64,000 bases of DNA from Paraburkholderia sp. ZP32-5 (GTDB taxonomy: Bacteria; Pseudomonadota; Gammaproteobacteria; Burkholderiales; Burkholderiaceae), in contig NZ_JAJEJP010000001.1 of assembly GCF_021390495.1 (NCBI RefSeq), positions 1,488,001-1,552,000 on the forward strand, read 5' to 3'. Positions 46,280 to 56,503 of this stretch are shown here, in pieces; position 1 is the first letter of the stretch; every line of letters begins with the position of its first letter. Below the pieces are notes generated by a model. That model worked only from the letters and a program-made list of their open reading frames with translations. It made no database searches and was not told the DNA's origin. A program made the position numbers and the translations under genes.

Positions 46280-46288
46280 ATGGTTAAG
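46271..46288. promoter_or_regulatory. ArsR-type operator over the start codon
   Basis: CTTAACC-TCAT-GGTTAAG, a perfect 7-bp inverted repeat, overlaps the end of the -10 box and the ATG of the ArsR gene. Binding there would block its own transcription: autorepression. Confidence 0.65.
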
Positions 46289-46762
46289 TTTAATGAGGCG
46301 GTACTCGATCGTACCTTTGCCGCGCTGTCGGACCCGACCCGCCGTGCGTTGCTCGCGCGTTTGTCGGAGCGCGATCTGTCGATCAGCGAACTCGCGCAGC
46401 CGCTTGCGATGTCGTTGCCCGCGGTGATGAAACATGTCGACGTGCTGTGCTCGGCGGGTCTCGTCACGCGCAGCAAAACCGGCCGCACGGTGGCGTGTCG
46501 GCTATCCGCGGGGCCGATGCAGGAAGCGATGCAGTGGCTCGATCGTTATCAGCGCTTCTGGGGCGCATCGCTCGATCGGTTGGCGGAGTTGGTTGAGGAG
46601 GGGCCGGTGCGTGATCTACCTGATCCGCCTGATTTTGGCGCGCTTGCGAAAGCTCGGGTTGCGCCATCGCGCATGCCGCCTCGCTTGCGGAAGCCTGCGC
46701 TGGAGTCCACGCCCAGGCCGCCCGCGATGCGTGGGCGCCGCGTGAAAAAGCGCGACGGCTGA
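46280..46762 (+). CDS. ArsR-family transcriptional repressor
   Basis: 160 residues from ATG 46280. Winged HTH of the metal-independent ArsR subgroup: DRTFAALSDPTRRALLARLS, ISELAQPLAMSLPAVMKHVD, VLCSAGLVTRSKTGRTVACR, then QEAMQWLDRYQRFWGASLDR. No CxC metal site. The C-terminal ~45 residues are basic and Pro-rich. It lies 168 bases upstream of the DUF899 gene, a frequent pairing in proteobacteria, and its start codon is inside a palindromic operator. Confidence 0.92.
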   Translation: MVKFNEAVLDRTFAALSDPTRRALLARLSERDLSISELAQPLAMSLPAVMKHVDVLCSAGLVTRSKTGRTVACRLSAGPMQEAMQWLDRYQRFWGASLDRLAELVEEGPVRDLPDPPDFGALAKARVAPSRMPPRLRKPALESTPRPPAMRGRRVKKRDG

Positions 46763-46930
46763 CTCGCTCGCGCGAGCGCGTTGCCAACGGCACACCTCGC
46801 GAATAGAACCGCGCGGTGCAATCAGACAAAAAACGCCACACGCTCCGAACCATTCGCGTTACCGCGCATCCGCTGCCGTTCGAGCGAAGCGTCGACGAAG
46901 AACCTGCATCACCGAGCAAAGGAGAAGCAG

Positions 46931-47674
46931 ATGGAACCGCAACATCGCATTGGCACCAGAGCCGAATGGCTGGCCGCGAGCCGCGCGCTGCTCGCCGAAG
47001 AGAAAGCGCATATGCGCGCGGGCGACGAACTCGCGCGCAAGCGTCGCGCGTTGCCGTGGGTCAAGGTCGACAAGACCTATACGTTCGATACGCCGCGAGG
47101 CCGCAAGACGCTCGCCGAATTGTTCGACGGCCGCAGCCAGCTGATCGTCTATCACTTCATGATGGGCGACGATTGGCAGGAAGGCTGCGTCGGCTGTTCA
47201 TTCCTGTCCGATCATATGGTCGGCATCGTCACGCATCTGGAGCATCACGACGTGAGCTACGTGACGGTATCGCACGCACCGCTCGCGAAGATCGAGGCGT
47301 TCAAACAGCGGATGGGATGGACTTTTCCGTGGGTGTCGTCGGCGGGCAGCGATTTCAATTTCGACTACCACGTGTCGTTCACGCCAGAGCAACTGGCGAG
47401 TAAAAAGGCGTTCTACAACTTCACCGAGCAGGACGTCGGCATCGACGAACAGCACGGCCATAGCGTGTTCTACAAGGACGAAAACGGCGACGTGTATCAC
47501 ACGTATTCGTGCTATGGCCGCGGCGACGAACGCTTTATCAACACCTATGCGCATCTGGACGTCACGCCGAAGGGCCGCAACGAGACCAGCAATCTGACCG
47601 ACTGGGTCCGGCATCACGACCGCTATGAACAGCGTGACGACGCGGCACGTGGCGGCTGCCCCGCGTGCGGATAA
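46931..47674 (+). CDS. DUF899 (thioredoxin-like) family protein
   Basis: 247 residues from ATG 46931 (AAAGGAG, six-base spacer). Typical DUF899: RAEWLAASRALLAEEKAHMR, LPWVKVDKTYTFDTPRGRKT, YHFMMGDDWQEGCVGCSFLS with a C-x-x-C pair, GWTFPWVSSAGSDFNFDYHV, and GRGDERFINTYAHLDVTPKG. The family has a thioredoxin-like fold; no defined reaction. Likely controlled with or by the upstream ArsR. Confidence 0.92.
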   Translation: MEPQHRIGTRAEWLAASRALLAEEKAHMRAGDELARKRRALPWVKVDKTYTFDTPRGRKTLAELFDGRSQLIVYHFMMGDDWQEGCVGCSFLSDHMVGIVTHLEHHDVSYVTVSHAPLAKIEAFKQRMGWTFPWVSSAGSDFNFDYHVSFTPEQLASKKAFYNFTEQDVGIDEQHGHSVFYKDENGDVYHTYSCYGRGDERFINTYAHLDVTPKGRNETSNLTDWVRHHDRYEQRDDAARGGCPACG

Positions 47675-47824
47675 AGCGTGATCAAGGCGTGTTTGATGCG
47701 CGATCAAGACGTGCGCACAGGTAGTGGCGGGGGCCGCAAGCGAGGTGTAAGCAGTGAACGCATGTGAGCACCGGCACGGCGCGCGGGTGGTGTACGGCGC
47801 GTGCGCCGCCGATGCAGCGGCGCG

Positions 47825-48007
47825 TTATAGCGCCATGTCGAAGGCGGGCTTGAGGAACAGTTCCATTGCCATCACCGCGAGGCTCATTGCGGCCGCGGCG
47901 AGGGTCAATACGCCGTACTCGTCGTAACGCGTGTCGTATAGACACGCGACGACGAATAGAATCGCCAGCAGGTTGGTCAGCCAGTCGAAATTCAGCGCAA
48001 GGGTCAT
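47825..48007 (-). CDS. Small membrane protein, hypothetical
   Basis: 60 residues with two hydrophobic segments (WLTNLLAILFVVACLYDTRY and VLTLAAAAMSLAVMAMELFL) split by a short charged loop. ATG 48007 is preceded by a weak GGATTCG. The composition fits a real inner-membrane protein; no family recognised. Confidence 0.6.
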   Translation of the reverse strand: MTLALNFDWLTNLLAILFVVACLYDTRYDEYGVLTLAAAAMSLAVMAMELFLKPAFDMAL

Positions 48008-48116
48008 CGATCGAATCCGGGCTCATGTGCGATGCGAACGATTGAATCGCACGATCAGGTCGGCGCGATTCTATCGAAATGAGCTTACGGATTCGCAACG
48101 GTTGCGCTTACACAGA

Positions 48117-49025
48117 TTACGTTTGCGCGAGCATGTCGCGCTCGATCCAGTCGATCACCGACGTGCGCCGCGGCTGCCAACCGAGCAGCTTGCGCGCGCG
48201 TTCGCCGCGCACGCGGCTGTTCGAGCCGAGACCGTACGACGCCATTTCATAACCCCATTCCTGCTTTGCTTGTTCAAGCGGCCAGTCTTCCGGCGCACCG
48301 AGCTTCATCGCATGCGCGATCGCGGCGCTCATGTCGCGGAACGACGCTTCACCGCTTTCGACGAAATAGAACATGCCGGCAGGCGTTTTCTCGAGCGCGA
48401 GACGGTACAGCTCGGCGACGTCGTCGATATGCACGTTCGACCAGATATTGCCGCCGCTGCCCACGTGGCGCACGACGCCGCTCTTCTGCGCCTGGCGCAC
48501 CAGTCGCGGCAACTGCACGCTCGCGCTGCCCGCCACCGCGCCGTGGCCATAGATCAGCGTATTGCACAGCACGGCTGAACGGATGTTCCGTTGCGCGGCG
48601 TCGAGCACCCGCTGATCGATCGCGACGCGCGCGGCCTTGTCGGCGGTCGGTTCGGGCAGCGCGTCTTCGTGATAGACGCGCGCCTCGCCACGTTCACCGC
48701 CCGACGCATCGCCGACGATGCTCGAACCGCTCGTATGCAGAAACACCTTGCCGGAGCCGGCGAGCCCATCGATCAGCGCGCGCACCGCGTCTTCGTGGTC
48801 ACTGCTCGCGGCGTTGATGACCGCGTCGGCGGCCTGCGCTTCGGCGATCAGCAGTGCGCGATTGTCGAGCGTGCCGGACACCGGTTCGATGCCGAGCCGC
48901 TTCAGCTCGTCGTGATGTTCGGGATTGCGGATCAGCCCACGCACCTGATGGCCCGCGCGCACGAGATGCGCGGCGATCGAGCCGCCGATAAAACCGCTTG
49001 CGCCTGTAACGAAAATCTTCAACAC
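48117..49025 (-). CDS. NAD(P)-dependent epimerase/dehydratase (extended SDR)
   Basis: 302 residues from GTG 49025, or 301 from TTG 49022, which has the better six-base spacing to AAGGAG. Rossmann motif IFVTGASGFIGGSIAAHLV at the N-terminus; atypical active site region (LHTSGSSIVGD, then NTLIYGHG) as in atypical SDRs. NVHIDDVAELYRLALEKTPA follows. Divergent from the LysR regulator 169 bases away, its likely controller. Confidence 0.9.
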   Translation of the reverse strand: MLKIFVTGASGFIGGSIAAHLVRAGHQVRGLIRNPEHHDELKRLGIEPVSGTLDNRALLIAEAQAADAVINAASSDHEDAVRALIDGLAGSGKVFLHTSGSSIVGDASGGERGEARVYHEDALPEPTADKAARVAIDQRVLDAAQRNIRSAVLCNTLIYGHGAVAGSASVQLPRLVRQAQKSGVVRHVGSGGNIWSNVHIDDVAELYRLALEKTPAGMFYFVESGEASFRDMSAAIAHAMKLGAPEDWPLEQAKQEWGYEMASYGLGSNSRVRGERARKLLGWQPRRTSVIDWIERDMLAQT

Positions 49026-49194
49026 GTTCTCCTTGATGCAAAGACGAGGACCGCGGTCATCTCCACAGTCATCTGAATGGGACCTGTAGAACGCGCGAAA
49101 GCGCGAACTTCGGTCGACAGGCTTGCAGTATCGCGCGGCGGGATTTTCGCAAAAAGCGTGTTAGTCTCAAATCAATCTTGACTGTGGATCAACA

Positions 49195-50154
49195 ATGAAA
49201 ACGTCTACCGACGAGTTGCTGGTGTTCGTCACCGTGATCGACAGCGGCTCGATCACGGCGGCGGCCGAGAAACTGGGGCAGACCGTCTCCGGTGTGAGCC
49301 GCGCGCTCACGCGTCTCGAACAGAAGCTCGACACCGCGCTGGTGCGGCGTACGACGCGGCGCCTGCATCTGACCGAGGAGGGCGACGCGTTTCTCGGCCG
49401 CGCCCGCGCGATTCTCGATGCGCTGGAGGAGGCCGAGGAATCGGTCGCGCGGGGCCGCGAACGGCCGTCGGGGCGCTTGCGCATCGATGCCGCGTCGCCG
49501 TTCATGCTGCATTGCGTGGCGCCGCATATGACCGCGTTTTCGGCGCTGTATCCGGAAATCCGGCTCGAGCTGACCAGCAACGAACGGATCGTCGATCTGC
49601 TCGAACAGAAGGTCGATATCGCGATCCGGATCGGCGCGCTGCAGGATTCGACGCTGCATGCGCGCGCGCTCGGCAGCAGCAGGTTGCGCGTGCTCGCGAG
49701 CCCGGCGTATCTGGCCGAGCACGGCGAGCCCACGACGCTGGATACGTTGCGCACGCATCGTTTGATCGGCTTTACCGCGCCCGAGCATCTGAATCGCTGG
49801 CCGCTGCGCGAGGGCGGCCGGGGCGGGAAGCGCGGCAAGAGCCACGGCAAAAGTCACGGCAAGACTCACGGCAAGACTCACGACGACGAAGCCGCGCGGC
49901 TGAAAATCGAGCCGTCGATCACCGCGTCGAGCGGCGAGACGTTGCGGCAACTCGCGCTATCCGGATGGGGCATCGCCTGTCTGGCCGACTTCATGACCGC
50001 CGCCGACGTGCGCGAAAAACGCCTTGTGCCGATTCTCGGTAACCTGACCATCGAAGAACGGCAGCCGGTGAACGCGGTGTATTACCAGAGCGCGTCGCTC
50101 GCCGGGCGCGTGCAGTGCTTCCTCGATTTCATCGCGGCGCGGGTCAGGCTTTAA
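49195..50154 (+). CDS. LysR-family regulator with a GKSH/GKTH repeat insert
   Basis: 319 residues. HTH: LLVFVTVIDSGSITAAAEKL, then VSGVSRALTRLEQKLDTALV; substrate-binding domain with LRIDAASPFMLHCVAPHMTA. Near residues 214-229 a Gly-Lys-Ser/Thr-His repeat, encoded by four 12-base units, is inserted in a loop. Divergent from the epimerase gene; probably its regulator. Confidence 0.92.
   Translation: MKTSTDELLVFVTVIDSGSITAAAEKLGQTVSGVSRALTRLEQKLDTALVRRTTRRLHLTEEGDAFLGRARAILDALEEAEESVARGRERPSGRLRIDAASPFMLHCVAPHMTAFSALYPEIRLELTSNERIVDLLEQKVDIAIRIGALQDSTLHARALGSSRLRVLASPAYLAEHGEPTTLDTLRTHRLIGFTAPEHLNRWPLREGGRGGKRGKSHGKSHGKTHGKTHDDEAARLKIEPSITASSGETLRQLALSGWGIACLADFMTAADVREKRLVPILGNLTIEERQPVNAVYYQSASLAGRVQCFLDFIAARVRL
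49834..49881 (+). repeat. Four 12-bp tandem repeats in the LysR gene
   Basis: Four consecutive units GGCAAGAGCCAC, GGCAAAAGTCAC, GGCAAGACTCAC, GGCAAGACTCAC. In-frame; encodes (GKSH)2(GKTH)2. Confidence 0.95.
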
Positions 50155-50300
50155 GCGAGTCGTCCGTCCGTCTCTACGACATGCCCGACACGCCCATTGG
50201 CGTGACTCGGTGCGCTCTCCTATAACTCTGTTATCGGCCTCACGGCATGCCATCGCAGCTACGCGTGATTTTTGACGCGTGGCACTGTGCGCAATGAAGG

Positions 50301-50310
50301 TGTATATACA
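50301..50310. promoter_or_regulatory. HutC-type operator, distal
   Basis: Palindromic core TGTATATACA followed by AGTT; same core as the operator at 50455-50466, about 150 bases upstream of it. Possibly an auxiliary site. Confidence 0.6.
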
Positions 50311-50454
50311 AGTTAATGCGCAAGGACGCATGAGGTCGCGGCAAACGAAACGTGCGACCGCCTTCACAACGCCAGCGGGCAAGGATCCTGATCTGCCGTC
50401 CAGCAACACATTCGGCTAATGGAAATCCCCAGGCATGAAATCTTGAAAAATAAG

Positions 50455-50466
50455 TTGTATATACAA
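50455..50466. promoter_or_regulatory. HutC operator, main
   Basis: Perfect 12-base palindrome TTGTATATACAA, matching the known HutC recognition pattern (CTTGTATxTACAAG), 48 bases before hutH. Confidence 0.8.
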
Positions 50467-50492
50467 GATCGGCCCGCTAGACTTATTTGAAC

Positions 50493-50504
50493 TTGTATAG
50501 ACAG
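50493..50504. promoter_or_regulatory. HutC-like operator, proximal imperfect
   Basis: TTGTATAGACAG is an imperfect copy of the main operator, 38 bases from it and 10 bases before the hutH start, overlapping the presumed leader. Confidence 0.6.
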
Positions 50505-50514
50505 GACCACAACC

Positions 50515-52035
50515 ATGATTCTGAAGCCCGGCTATCTGACCCTCCCGCAACTGCGCCAGATCGCGCGTGAACACGTCACGCTGCAACTCGATCCCGCCAG
50601 CCACGCCGCTATCGACGCCTGCGCGCAGGCCGTCGCCGACATCACCGCCAAGGGCGAACCGGCCTACGGTATCAACACCGGTTTCGGCCGCCTCGCCAGC
50701 ACGCATATCCCCCGCGAACAACTCGAACTGCTGCAGCGCAATCTGGTGCTGTCGCATGCGGTCGGCGTCGGCGAGCCGATGTCGCGCCCGGTCGTGCGTC
50801 TGCTGATGGCACTCAAGCTGTCGAGTCTCGGGCGCGGTCATTCGGGCATCCGCCGCGAAGTGATGGAAGCGCTGATCACGCTGTTCAACGCCGACGTGCT
50901 GCCGGTGATTCCGGTCAAGGGTTCGGTCGGCGCATCGGGCGACCTCGCGCCGCTCGCGCATATGTCGGCGGTGCTGCTCGGCGTCGGCGAAGTGTTCGCG
51001 AAAGGCGAGCGCATCGCGGCCACCGAGGGTCTCGCGCTGGTCGGTCTCAAGCCGATGACGCTGCAAGCGAAGGAAGGCCTCGCGTTGCTGAACGGCACGC
51101 AGGCATCCACCGCGCTTGCGCTCTACAACATGTTCGCGATCGAAGATCTGTACCGCACGGCGCTGGTGGCCGGCGCGCTGTCGGTCGACGCGGCGATGGG
51201 TTCGGTCAAGCCGTTCGATGCGCGCATTCATGAATTGCGCGGCCATCAAGGGCAGATCGACGCGGCGGCCGCTTATCGCTCGCTGCTGCAGGGCTCGGCG
51301 ATCAACGTGTCGCACGCCGATTGCGACAAGGTGCAGGACCCGTACAGCCTGCGCTGCCAGCCGCAAGTGATGGGCGCATGTCTCGACCAGATGCGTCAGG
51401 CCGCCGAAACGTTGCTGCGCGAAGCCAACGCAGTCTCCGACAATCCGCTGATTTTCCCGGACACCGGTGAAGTGCTGTCGGGCGGCAACTTCCACGCGGA
51501 GCCGGTCGCGTTCGCAGCCGATAACCTCGCGCTTGCCGCGTCCGAAATCGGCGCGCTCGCCGAGCGCCGTATCGCGCTGTTGATCGACGCGACGCTGTCG
51601 GGTCTGCCGCCGTTCCTCGTCAAGGATGGCGGCGTGAACTCCGGCTTCATGATCGCCCACGTAACGGCCGCGGCGCTCGCGTCGGAAAACAAGACGCTTG
51701 CGCACCCGGCTTCGGTCGATTCGCTGCCCACTTCCGCGAACCAGGAAGACCACGTGTCGATGGCGACCTTCGCTGCGCGCAAGCTCGGCGACATCGCCGA
51801 GAACACCGCGAACATCCTGTCGATCGAACTGCTCGCCGCCGCCCAGGGCGTCGATCTGCGCGCGCCGCACAAGACCAGCCCGAGCCTGCAGAAGGTGATG
51901 GACACCGTGCGCCGCGACGTCGCGCACTATGAGCTCGATCACTATTTCGCGCCGGATATCGCGGCGATCACGAAGCGCGTGCAGGACGGCACGATCGCGA
52001 AACTGTGCCCGTTCTCGTTCGTTTCCGAGCAATAA
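50515..52035 (+). CDS. hutH: Histidine ammonia-lyase
   Basis: 506 residues, the standard length. First hut step: L-histidine to trans-urocanate plus ammonia, cytosolic. The autocatalytic MIO cofactor forms from Ala-Ser-Gly at about 140-142 in [17 protein letters not shown]. Further family segments: [36 protein letters not shown] and [24 protein letters not shown] precedes the ATG. First gene of the operon, 25 bases before hutC. Confidence 0.98.
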   Translation: MILKPGYLTLPQLRQIAREHVTLQLDPASHAAIDACAQAVADITAKGEPAYGINTGFGRLASTHIPREQLELLQRNLVLSHAVGVGEPMSRPVVRLLMALKLSSLGRGHSGIRREVMEALITLFNADVLPVIPVKGSVGASGDLAPLAHMSAVLLGVGEVFAKGERIAATEGLALVGLKPMTLQAKEGLALLNGTQASTALALYNMFAIEDLYRTALVAGALSVDAAMGSVKPFDARIHELRGHQGQIDAAAAYRSLLQGSAINVSHADCDKVQDPYSLRCQPQVMGACLDQMRQAAETLLREANAVSDNPLIFPDTGEVLSGGNFHAEPVAFAADNLALAASEIGALAERRIALLIDATLSGLPPFLVKDGGVNSGFMIAHVTAAALASENKTLAHPASVDSLPTSANQEDHVSMATFAARKLGDIAENTANILSIELLAAAQGVDLRAPHKTSPSLQKVMDTVRRDVAHYELDHYFAPDIAAITKRVQDGTIAKLCPFSFVSEQ

Positions 52036-52060
52036 GCGGTCAGGCACGCGGATCACGCTA

Positions 52061-52756
52061 ATGAATGCACCCGCTTATCAAGGCATCAAGGACTTCATCC
52101 TCGCGCGCATTCATGCGGGCGAGTGGGCCGAAGGCGACCAGGTGCCCTCCGAGAACGAGTTGGCGCGCGAGTTCAACGTCGCGCGCATGACGGTCAACCG
52201 CGCGTTGCGCGAGTTGACCTCGGAGCAGGTGCTCACACGCGTGCAAGGATCGGGCACCTTCGTTGCCCGTCCGAAGTACGAGTCGACGTTGGTCGCGATT
52301 CGCAGCATCTCCGATGAAATCGTCGCGCGCGGCCATCGCTATCACGCGAAGGTGCTCACCATCGGCGCGAGCATCGCCGATGAAACGCTCGCCGAGGAAA
52401 TGCAGGTCAATGAGGGCAGCCCGGTGTTTCATTCGCGCGTGCTGCATTTCGAAAACGACGAGCCGGTGCAACTGGAAGAACGCTGGGTGAACCCGGTGGT
52501 CGCGCCCGAATACGCTCTGCAGGACTTTACGAACACGACGCCGAACCAGTACCTCGTGCGCGTCGCGCCCTTGCAGCGCGTCGAATACCGGATCGAAGCG
52601 CTGGCGGCTGACGACGGCACGCGCGAACTGCTGAACATGGACGAACGCGAGCCGTGCCTGGTGCTGCACCGGCGCACCTGGTCGCAAGGGCAGGTCGCGT
52701 CGATCGCCAATCTGTGGCATCCCGGCACCCGCTATCGCTTTACTGGGCACTTCTGA
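52061..52756 (+). CDS. hutC: GntR-family histidine utilisation repressor HutC
   Basis: 231 residues from ATG 52061; the frame is open upstream inside hutH but only this start fits HutC. N-terminal GntR w[44 protein letters not shown]-terminal UTRA effector domain ([39 protein letters not shown]). HutC represses hut genes until urocanate binds. It sits inside the operon it controls, between hutH and hutU. Confidence 0.96.
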   Translation: MNAPAYQGIKDFILARIHAGEWAEGDQVPSENELAREFNVARMTVNRALRELTSEQVLTRVQGSGTFVARPKYESTLVAIRSISDEIVARGHRYHAKVLTIGASIADETLAEEMQVNEGSPVFHSRVLHFENDEPVQLEERWVNPVVAPEYALQDFTNTTPNQYLVRVAPLQRVEYRIEALAADDGTRELLNMDEREPCLVLHRRTWSQGQVASIANLWHPGTRYRFTGHF

Positions 52757-52818
52757 ATTTGCGTAGCCCGTCTTCACCGAATCTTTATCGAACATCGTCA
52801 AGCATCCCGAGGGACACC

Positions 52819-54507
52819 ATGAACAATCCGAAACATATCGATCCGCGTCTTGACCCCACCCGCACGATCCGCGCGCCGCGCGGCGCGGACAAGACCTGCA
52901 AGACCTGGATCGCGGAAGCCGCGTACCGGATGATTCAGAACAATCTGGATCCCGAAGTTGCCGAGCACCCGCACGCGCTCGTCGTGTACGGCGGCATTGG
53001 CCGCGCCGCGCGCAACTGGGATTGCTTCGACCAGATCCTCGCGTCGCTGAAAGACCTGAACGAAGACGAAACGCTGCTGATTCAATCGGGCAAGCCGGTC
53101 GGCGTGTTCCGCACGCATGCGGACGCACCGCGCGTGCTGCTCGCGAACTCGAACCTCGTGCCGCATTGGGCGACGTGGGAACATTTCCACGAACTCGACC
53201 GCAAGGGCCTGATGATGTACGGCCAGATGACGGCCGGCAGCTGGATCTATATCGGCAGCCAGGGCATCGTGCAGGGCACGTACGAAACCTTCTTCTCGGT
53301 CGCGAACCAGCATTTCAACGGCGATCCGAAGGGCCGTTGGATCCTGACCGGCGGTCTCGGCGGCATGGGTGGCGCGCAGCCGCTCGCGGCGACGATGGCC
53401 GGTTTCTCGATGATCGCGGTCGAATGCGACGAGACGCGCATCGACTTCCGCCTGAAAACGCGCTACGTCGATAAAAAGGCAAAGACGCTCGACGAAGCGC
53501 TCGCGATGATCGACGAAGCGAAGCGTAGCGGCAAGCCGGTGTCGATTGGTTTGCTGGGCAACGCCGCCGATGTGTTCGCCGACTGCGTCGCGCGCGGCAT
53601 CACGCCGGATTGCGTGACCGACCAGACGAGTGCGCACGATCCGATTCACGGCTACCTGCCGCAAGGCTGGACGGTGGAAGACTGGCGCGAGCGTCAGAAG
53701 ACCGCGCCGGACAGCATCGTGACGCCGGCCAAGCAGTCGATGGCGAAACACGTGCAGGCGATGCTGACACTGCAGCAGCGCGGTGCCGCGACGCTCGACT
53801 ACGGCAACAACATCCGTCAGATGGCGCTGGAAATGGGTGTTGAAAACGCGTTCGATTTTCCGGGCTTCGTGCCCGCGTATATCCGCCCGCTGTTCTGCGA
53901 AGGCAAGGGCCCGTTCCGCTGGGTCGCGCTGTCGGGCGATCCGGAAGACATCTACAAGACCGATGCGAAGGTCAAGGAACTGATTCCGGACGATCCGCAT
54001 CTGCACAACTGGCTCGATATGGCGCGTGAGCGCATTGCGTTTCAGGGTCTGCCCGCGCGTATCTGCTGGGTCGGCGTGAAGGATCGCTATCGTCTCGGCC
54101 AGGCGTTCAACGAGATGGTCAAGAACGGCGAACTGAAGGCGCCGATCGTGATCGGCCGCGATCACCTCGACACCGGTTCGGTCGCGAGCCCGAACCGCGA
54201 GACCGAGTCGATGAAGGACGGCTCGGATGCGGTCAGCGACTGGCCGCTGCTCAATGCGCTGCTGAACACCGCGGGCGGCGCGTCGTGGGTGTCGCTGCAT
54301 CACGGTGGCGGCGTCGGCATGGGCTTCTCGCAGCATGCGGGCGTCGTGATCGTCGCGGACGGCACGGATGCCGCGAAGGAGCGCCTCGGCCGCGTGCTGT
54401 TCAACGATCCGGCCACCGGCGTGATGCGTCACGCGGATGCGGGCTATGAACTCGCGCAGCAGACCGCACGCGAGGCAGGCCTGAATCTGCCGATGCTGGG
54501 CCGCTGA
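52819..54507 (+). CDS. hutU: Urocanate hydratase (urocanase)
   Basis: 562 residues from ATG 52819 (GAGGGA upstream). Second step: urocanate plus water to 4-imidazolone-5-propionate with tightly bound NAD. Conserved stretches: [40 protein letters not shown] (nucleotide-binding), [20 protein letters not shown] and [20 protein letters not shown]. 62 bases after hutC and 2 bases before hutD. Confidence 0.98.
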   Translation: MNNPKHIDPRLDPTRTIRAPRGADKTCKTWIAEAAYRMIQNNLDPEVAEHPHALVVYGGIGRAARNWDCFDQILASLKDLNEDETLLIQSGKPVGVFRTHADAPRVLLANSNLVPHWATWEHFHELDRKGLMMYGQMTAGSWIYIGSQGIVQGTYETFFSVANQHFNGDPKGRWILTGGLGGMGGAQPLAATMAGFSMIAVECDETRIDFRLKTRYVDKKAKTLDEALAMIDEAKRSGKPVSIGLLGNAADVFADCVARGITPDCVTDQTSAHDPIHGYLPQGWTVEDWRERQKTAPDSIVTPAKQSMAKHVQAMLTLQQRGAATLDYGNNIRQMALEMGVENAFDFPGFVPAYIRPLFCEGKGPFRWVALSGDPEDIYKTDAKVKELIPDDPHLHNWLDMARERIAFQGLPARICWVGVKDRYRLGQAFNEMVKNGELKAPIVIGRDHLDTGSVASPNRETESMKDGSDAVSDWPLLNALLNTAGGASWVSLHHGGGVGMGFSQHAGVVIVADGTDAAKERLGRVLFNDPATGVMRHADAGYELAQQTAREAGLNLPMLGR

Positions 54508-54509
54508 TC

Positions 54510-55172
54510 GTGGCCGCAGTCAGCGGAGTTAGCGACGTCAACGGCGCGGCGAACGTCACGCTGATTCGCGGCGCCGACCTCGTGGCGGCGCCGTGGAAGA
54601 ACGGCGGCGGCGTGACGCGCGAAGTGGCCGCGTTTCCCGCACGCCAGCCAGGCGACGCGCCCGGCGATTTCATGTGGCGCGTGAGCGTCGCCGATGTCGC
54701 GCAGGCGGGGCCGTTCTCGCGTTTCGACGGCGTCGACCGCACGCTCGCGCTGCTGTCCGGCGCGGGAATGCTGCTCGACGAGATGGATGGCGCGAGCGTC
54801 GTGAAAACGCATGCGCTGACACAGCAGCTCGATATCGCACGTTTCGACGGCGAAGCGCGCATCGACGCGCGGCTCGTCGACGGTGCGACGCGCGACTTCA
54901 ACCTGATGGTACGGCGCGATGTGGCGCGCGGCGAAGTCGAGGTATGGCGCGCCGGGGCGCAGCTACGTGCGCTCGACGGCGACGTTGTGCTGCTGTTCTG
55001 CGCGAGCGGCGCGATCACCGTGACGCTGATGGGTGGCGATGCGCAGGCCCGGAAACTCGACAGCGGCGACACGCTGCGTATCGACGCAGCAGATGCACTG
55101 GCATGCACGCTGACGGATGACGGCGCGGACGACGGCGCGGTGCTGGCCGTCCGCATTCGCTATACGCGATGA
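54510..55172 (+). CDS. hutD: HutD accessory protein
   Basis: 220 residues from GTG 54510, two bases after the hutU stop. Cupin-like HutD family: [60 protein letters not shown] and [20 protein letters not shown]. HutD is thought to limit accumulation of a toxic intermediate or to tune hut expression; its molecular role is not settled. Confidence 0.95.
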   Translation: MAAVSGVSDVNGAANVTLIRGADLVAAPWKNGGGVTREVAAFPARQPGDAPGDFMWRVSVADVAQAGPFSRFDGVDRTLALLSGAGMLLDEMDGASVVKTHALTQQLDIARFDGEARIDARLVDGATRDFNLMVRRDVARGEVEVWRAGAQLRALDGDVVLLFCASGAITVTLMGGDAQARKLDSGDTLRIDAADALACTLTDDGADDGAVLAVRIRYTR

Positions 55173-55255
55173 CGAATTCGCGCGACCATCATCCGGCGCG
55201 CGCGTGCGACACACCAACACAGACAACGCAACAGGCTGGCTGCAAAGAGCATGCG

Positions 55256-56479
55256 ATGAAGCAAACCGTCTGGCATCACCTGAAACTATGCCCGCAGGGC
55301 GATCCTCAACAGACGCTCGCCGATGCGGCGATCGCGGTCGAAGACGGCCGCATCGCGTGGCTCGGCGCCGCGGCCGATCTGCCCGCGCGATACGCCGCGT
55401 GGCCGCGCGAAGATCTGCGCGGCGCATGGGTGACGCCTGGGCTCGTCGATTGCCATACGCACCTCGTGTACGGCGGTCAGCGCGCGGACGAATTCGCGCA
55501 GCGCCTCGCGGGCGTCAGCTACGAAGAGATCGCGCGGCAGGGCGGCGGGATCGTGTCGACGGTACGCGCAACGCGTGCCGCGGACGAAGCCACGCTGTTG
55601 CGGCAAGCGGCCGCGCGGCTCGAACCGCTGCTCGCCGAAGGCGTGACCGCGATCGAAATCAAATCCGGCTATGGGCTCGATCTCGCGAACGAGCGCAAGA
55701 TGCTGCGCGTCGCGCGGCAACTCGGCGAGCGCTATCCGGTTACTGTCTATACGACGTTTCTCGGCGCGCATGCGCTGCCACCCGAATTCGCGGGCCGTGC
55801 TGATGCGTATATCGACGAAGTCTGCAACACGATGCTGCCCGCGCTCGCCGGCGAAGGCCTCGTCGATGCGGTCGACGTATTCTGCGAGCGCATCGGCTTT
55901 TCGCTCGAACAGAGCGAGCGTGTGTTCAATGCGGCCGAGCGTTTCGGCCTGCCGGTCAAGATGCATGCCGAGCAGTTGTCGAACGGCGGCGGCACGGCGC
56001 TTGCCGCGCGCCATCGCGCGCTGTCGGCGGATCACCTCGAATTCCTCGACGAAGCCGGCGTGGCCGCGATGAAAGAGTCGGGCACGGTCGCGGTGTTGCT
56101 GCCGGGCGCGTACTACTTCATCCGCGAGACGCAGTTGCCGCCGCTCGAACTGCTGCGCCGCTACGAAGTGCCGATCGCGATTTCCACCGATAGCAACCCC
56201 GGCACGTCACCCGCCACATCGCTGCTATTGATGATGAACATGGCGAGCACGCTGTTTCGCATGACCGTGCCCGAAGTGCTGCAAGGCGTGACGGCGCATG
56301 CGGCGCGCGCGCTAGGCAAGAGCAACAGGCACGGCAAGCTGGAGGCTGGACGCGCGGCCGATTTCGCGGTGTGGTCGGTGGATTCGCTTGCCGAGCTGGC
56401 TTACTGGATTGGGCGTCCGTTGTGCGCGCGAGTCGTGCGCGCGGGCGAGACTGTTTATACGCGGCGTGAATTGAATTAA
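55256..56479 (+). CDS. hutI: Imidazolonepropionase
   Basis: 407 residues from ATG 55256, the family length. An upstream ATG at 55169 overlaps the hutD stop as ATGA and would add 29 residues without family similarity; translational coupling from it cannot be excluded. Third step: imidazolone propionate to formiminoglutamate. Metal-binding amidohydrolase motifs: [44 protein letters not shown], and [20 protein letters not shown]. Confidence 0.97.
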   Translation: MKQTVWHHLKLCPQGDPQQTLADAAIAVEDGRIAWLGAAADLPARYAAWPREDLRGAWVTPGLVDCHTHLVYGGQRADEFAQRLAGVSYEEIARQGGGIVSTVRATRAADEATLLRQAAARLEPLLAEGVTAIEIKSGYGLDLANERKMLRVARQLGERYPVTVYTTFLGAHALPPEFAGRADAYIDEVCNTMLPALAGEGLVDAVDVFCERIGFSLEQSERVFNAAERFGLPVKMHAEQLSNGGGTALAARHRALSADHLEFLDEAGVAAMKESGTVAVLLPGAYYFIRETQLPPLELLRRYEVPIAISTDSNPGTSPATSLLLMMNMASTLFRMTVPEVLQGVTAHAARALGKSNRHGKLEAGRAADFAVWSVDSLAELAYWIGRPLCARVVRAGETVYTRRELN

Positions 56480-56503
56480 AACCTGCGAACTAGAACCTGA
56501 GAG

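Larger units (their letters stand above)
50155..50514. other. hut operon control region
   Basis: 360 bases without a gene, holding three HutC-type palindromes: a distal one near 50301 and two close to hutH. Confidence 0.7.
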
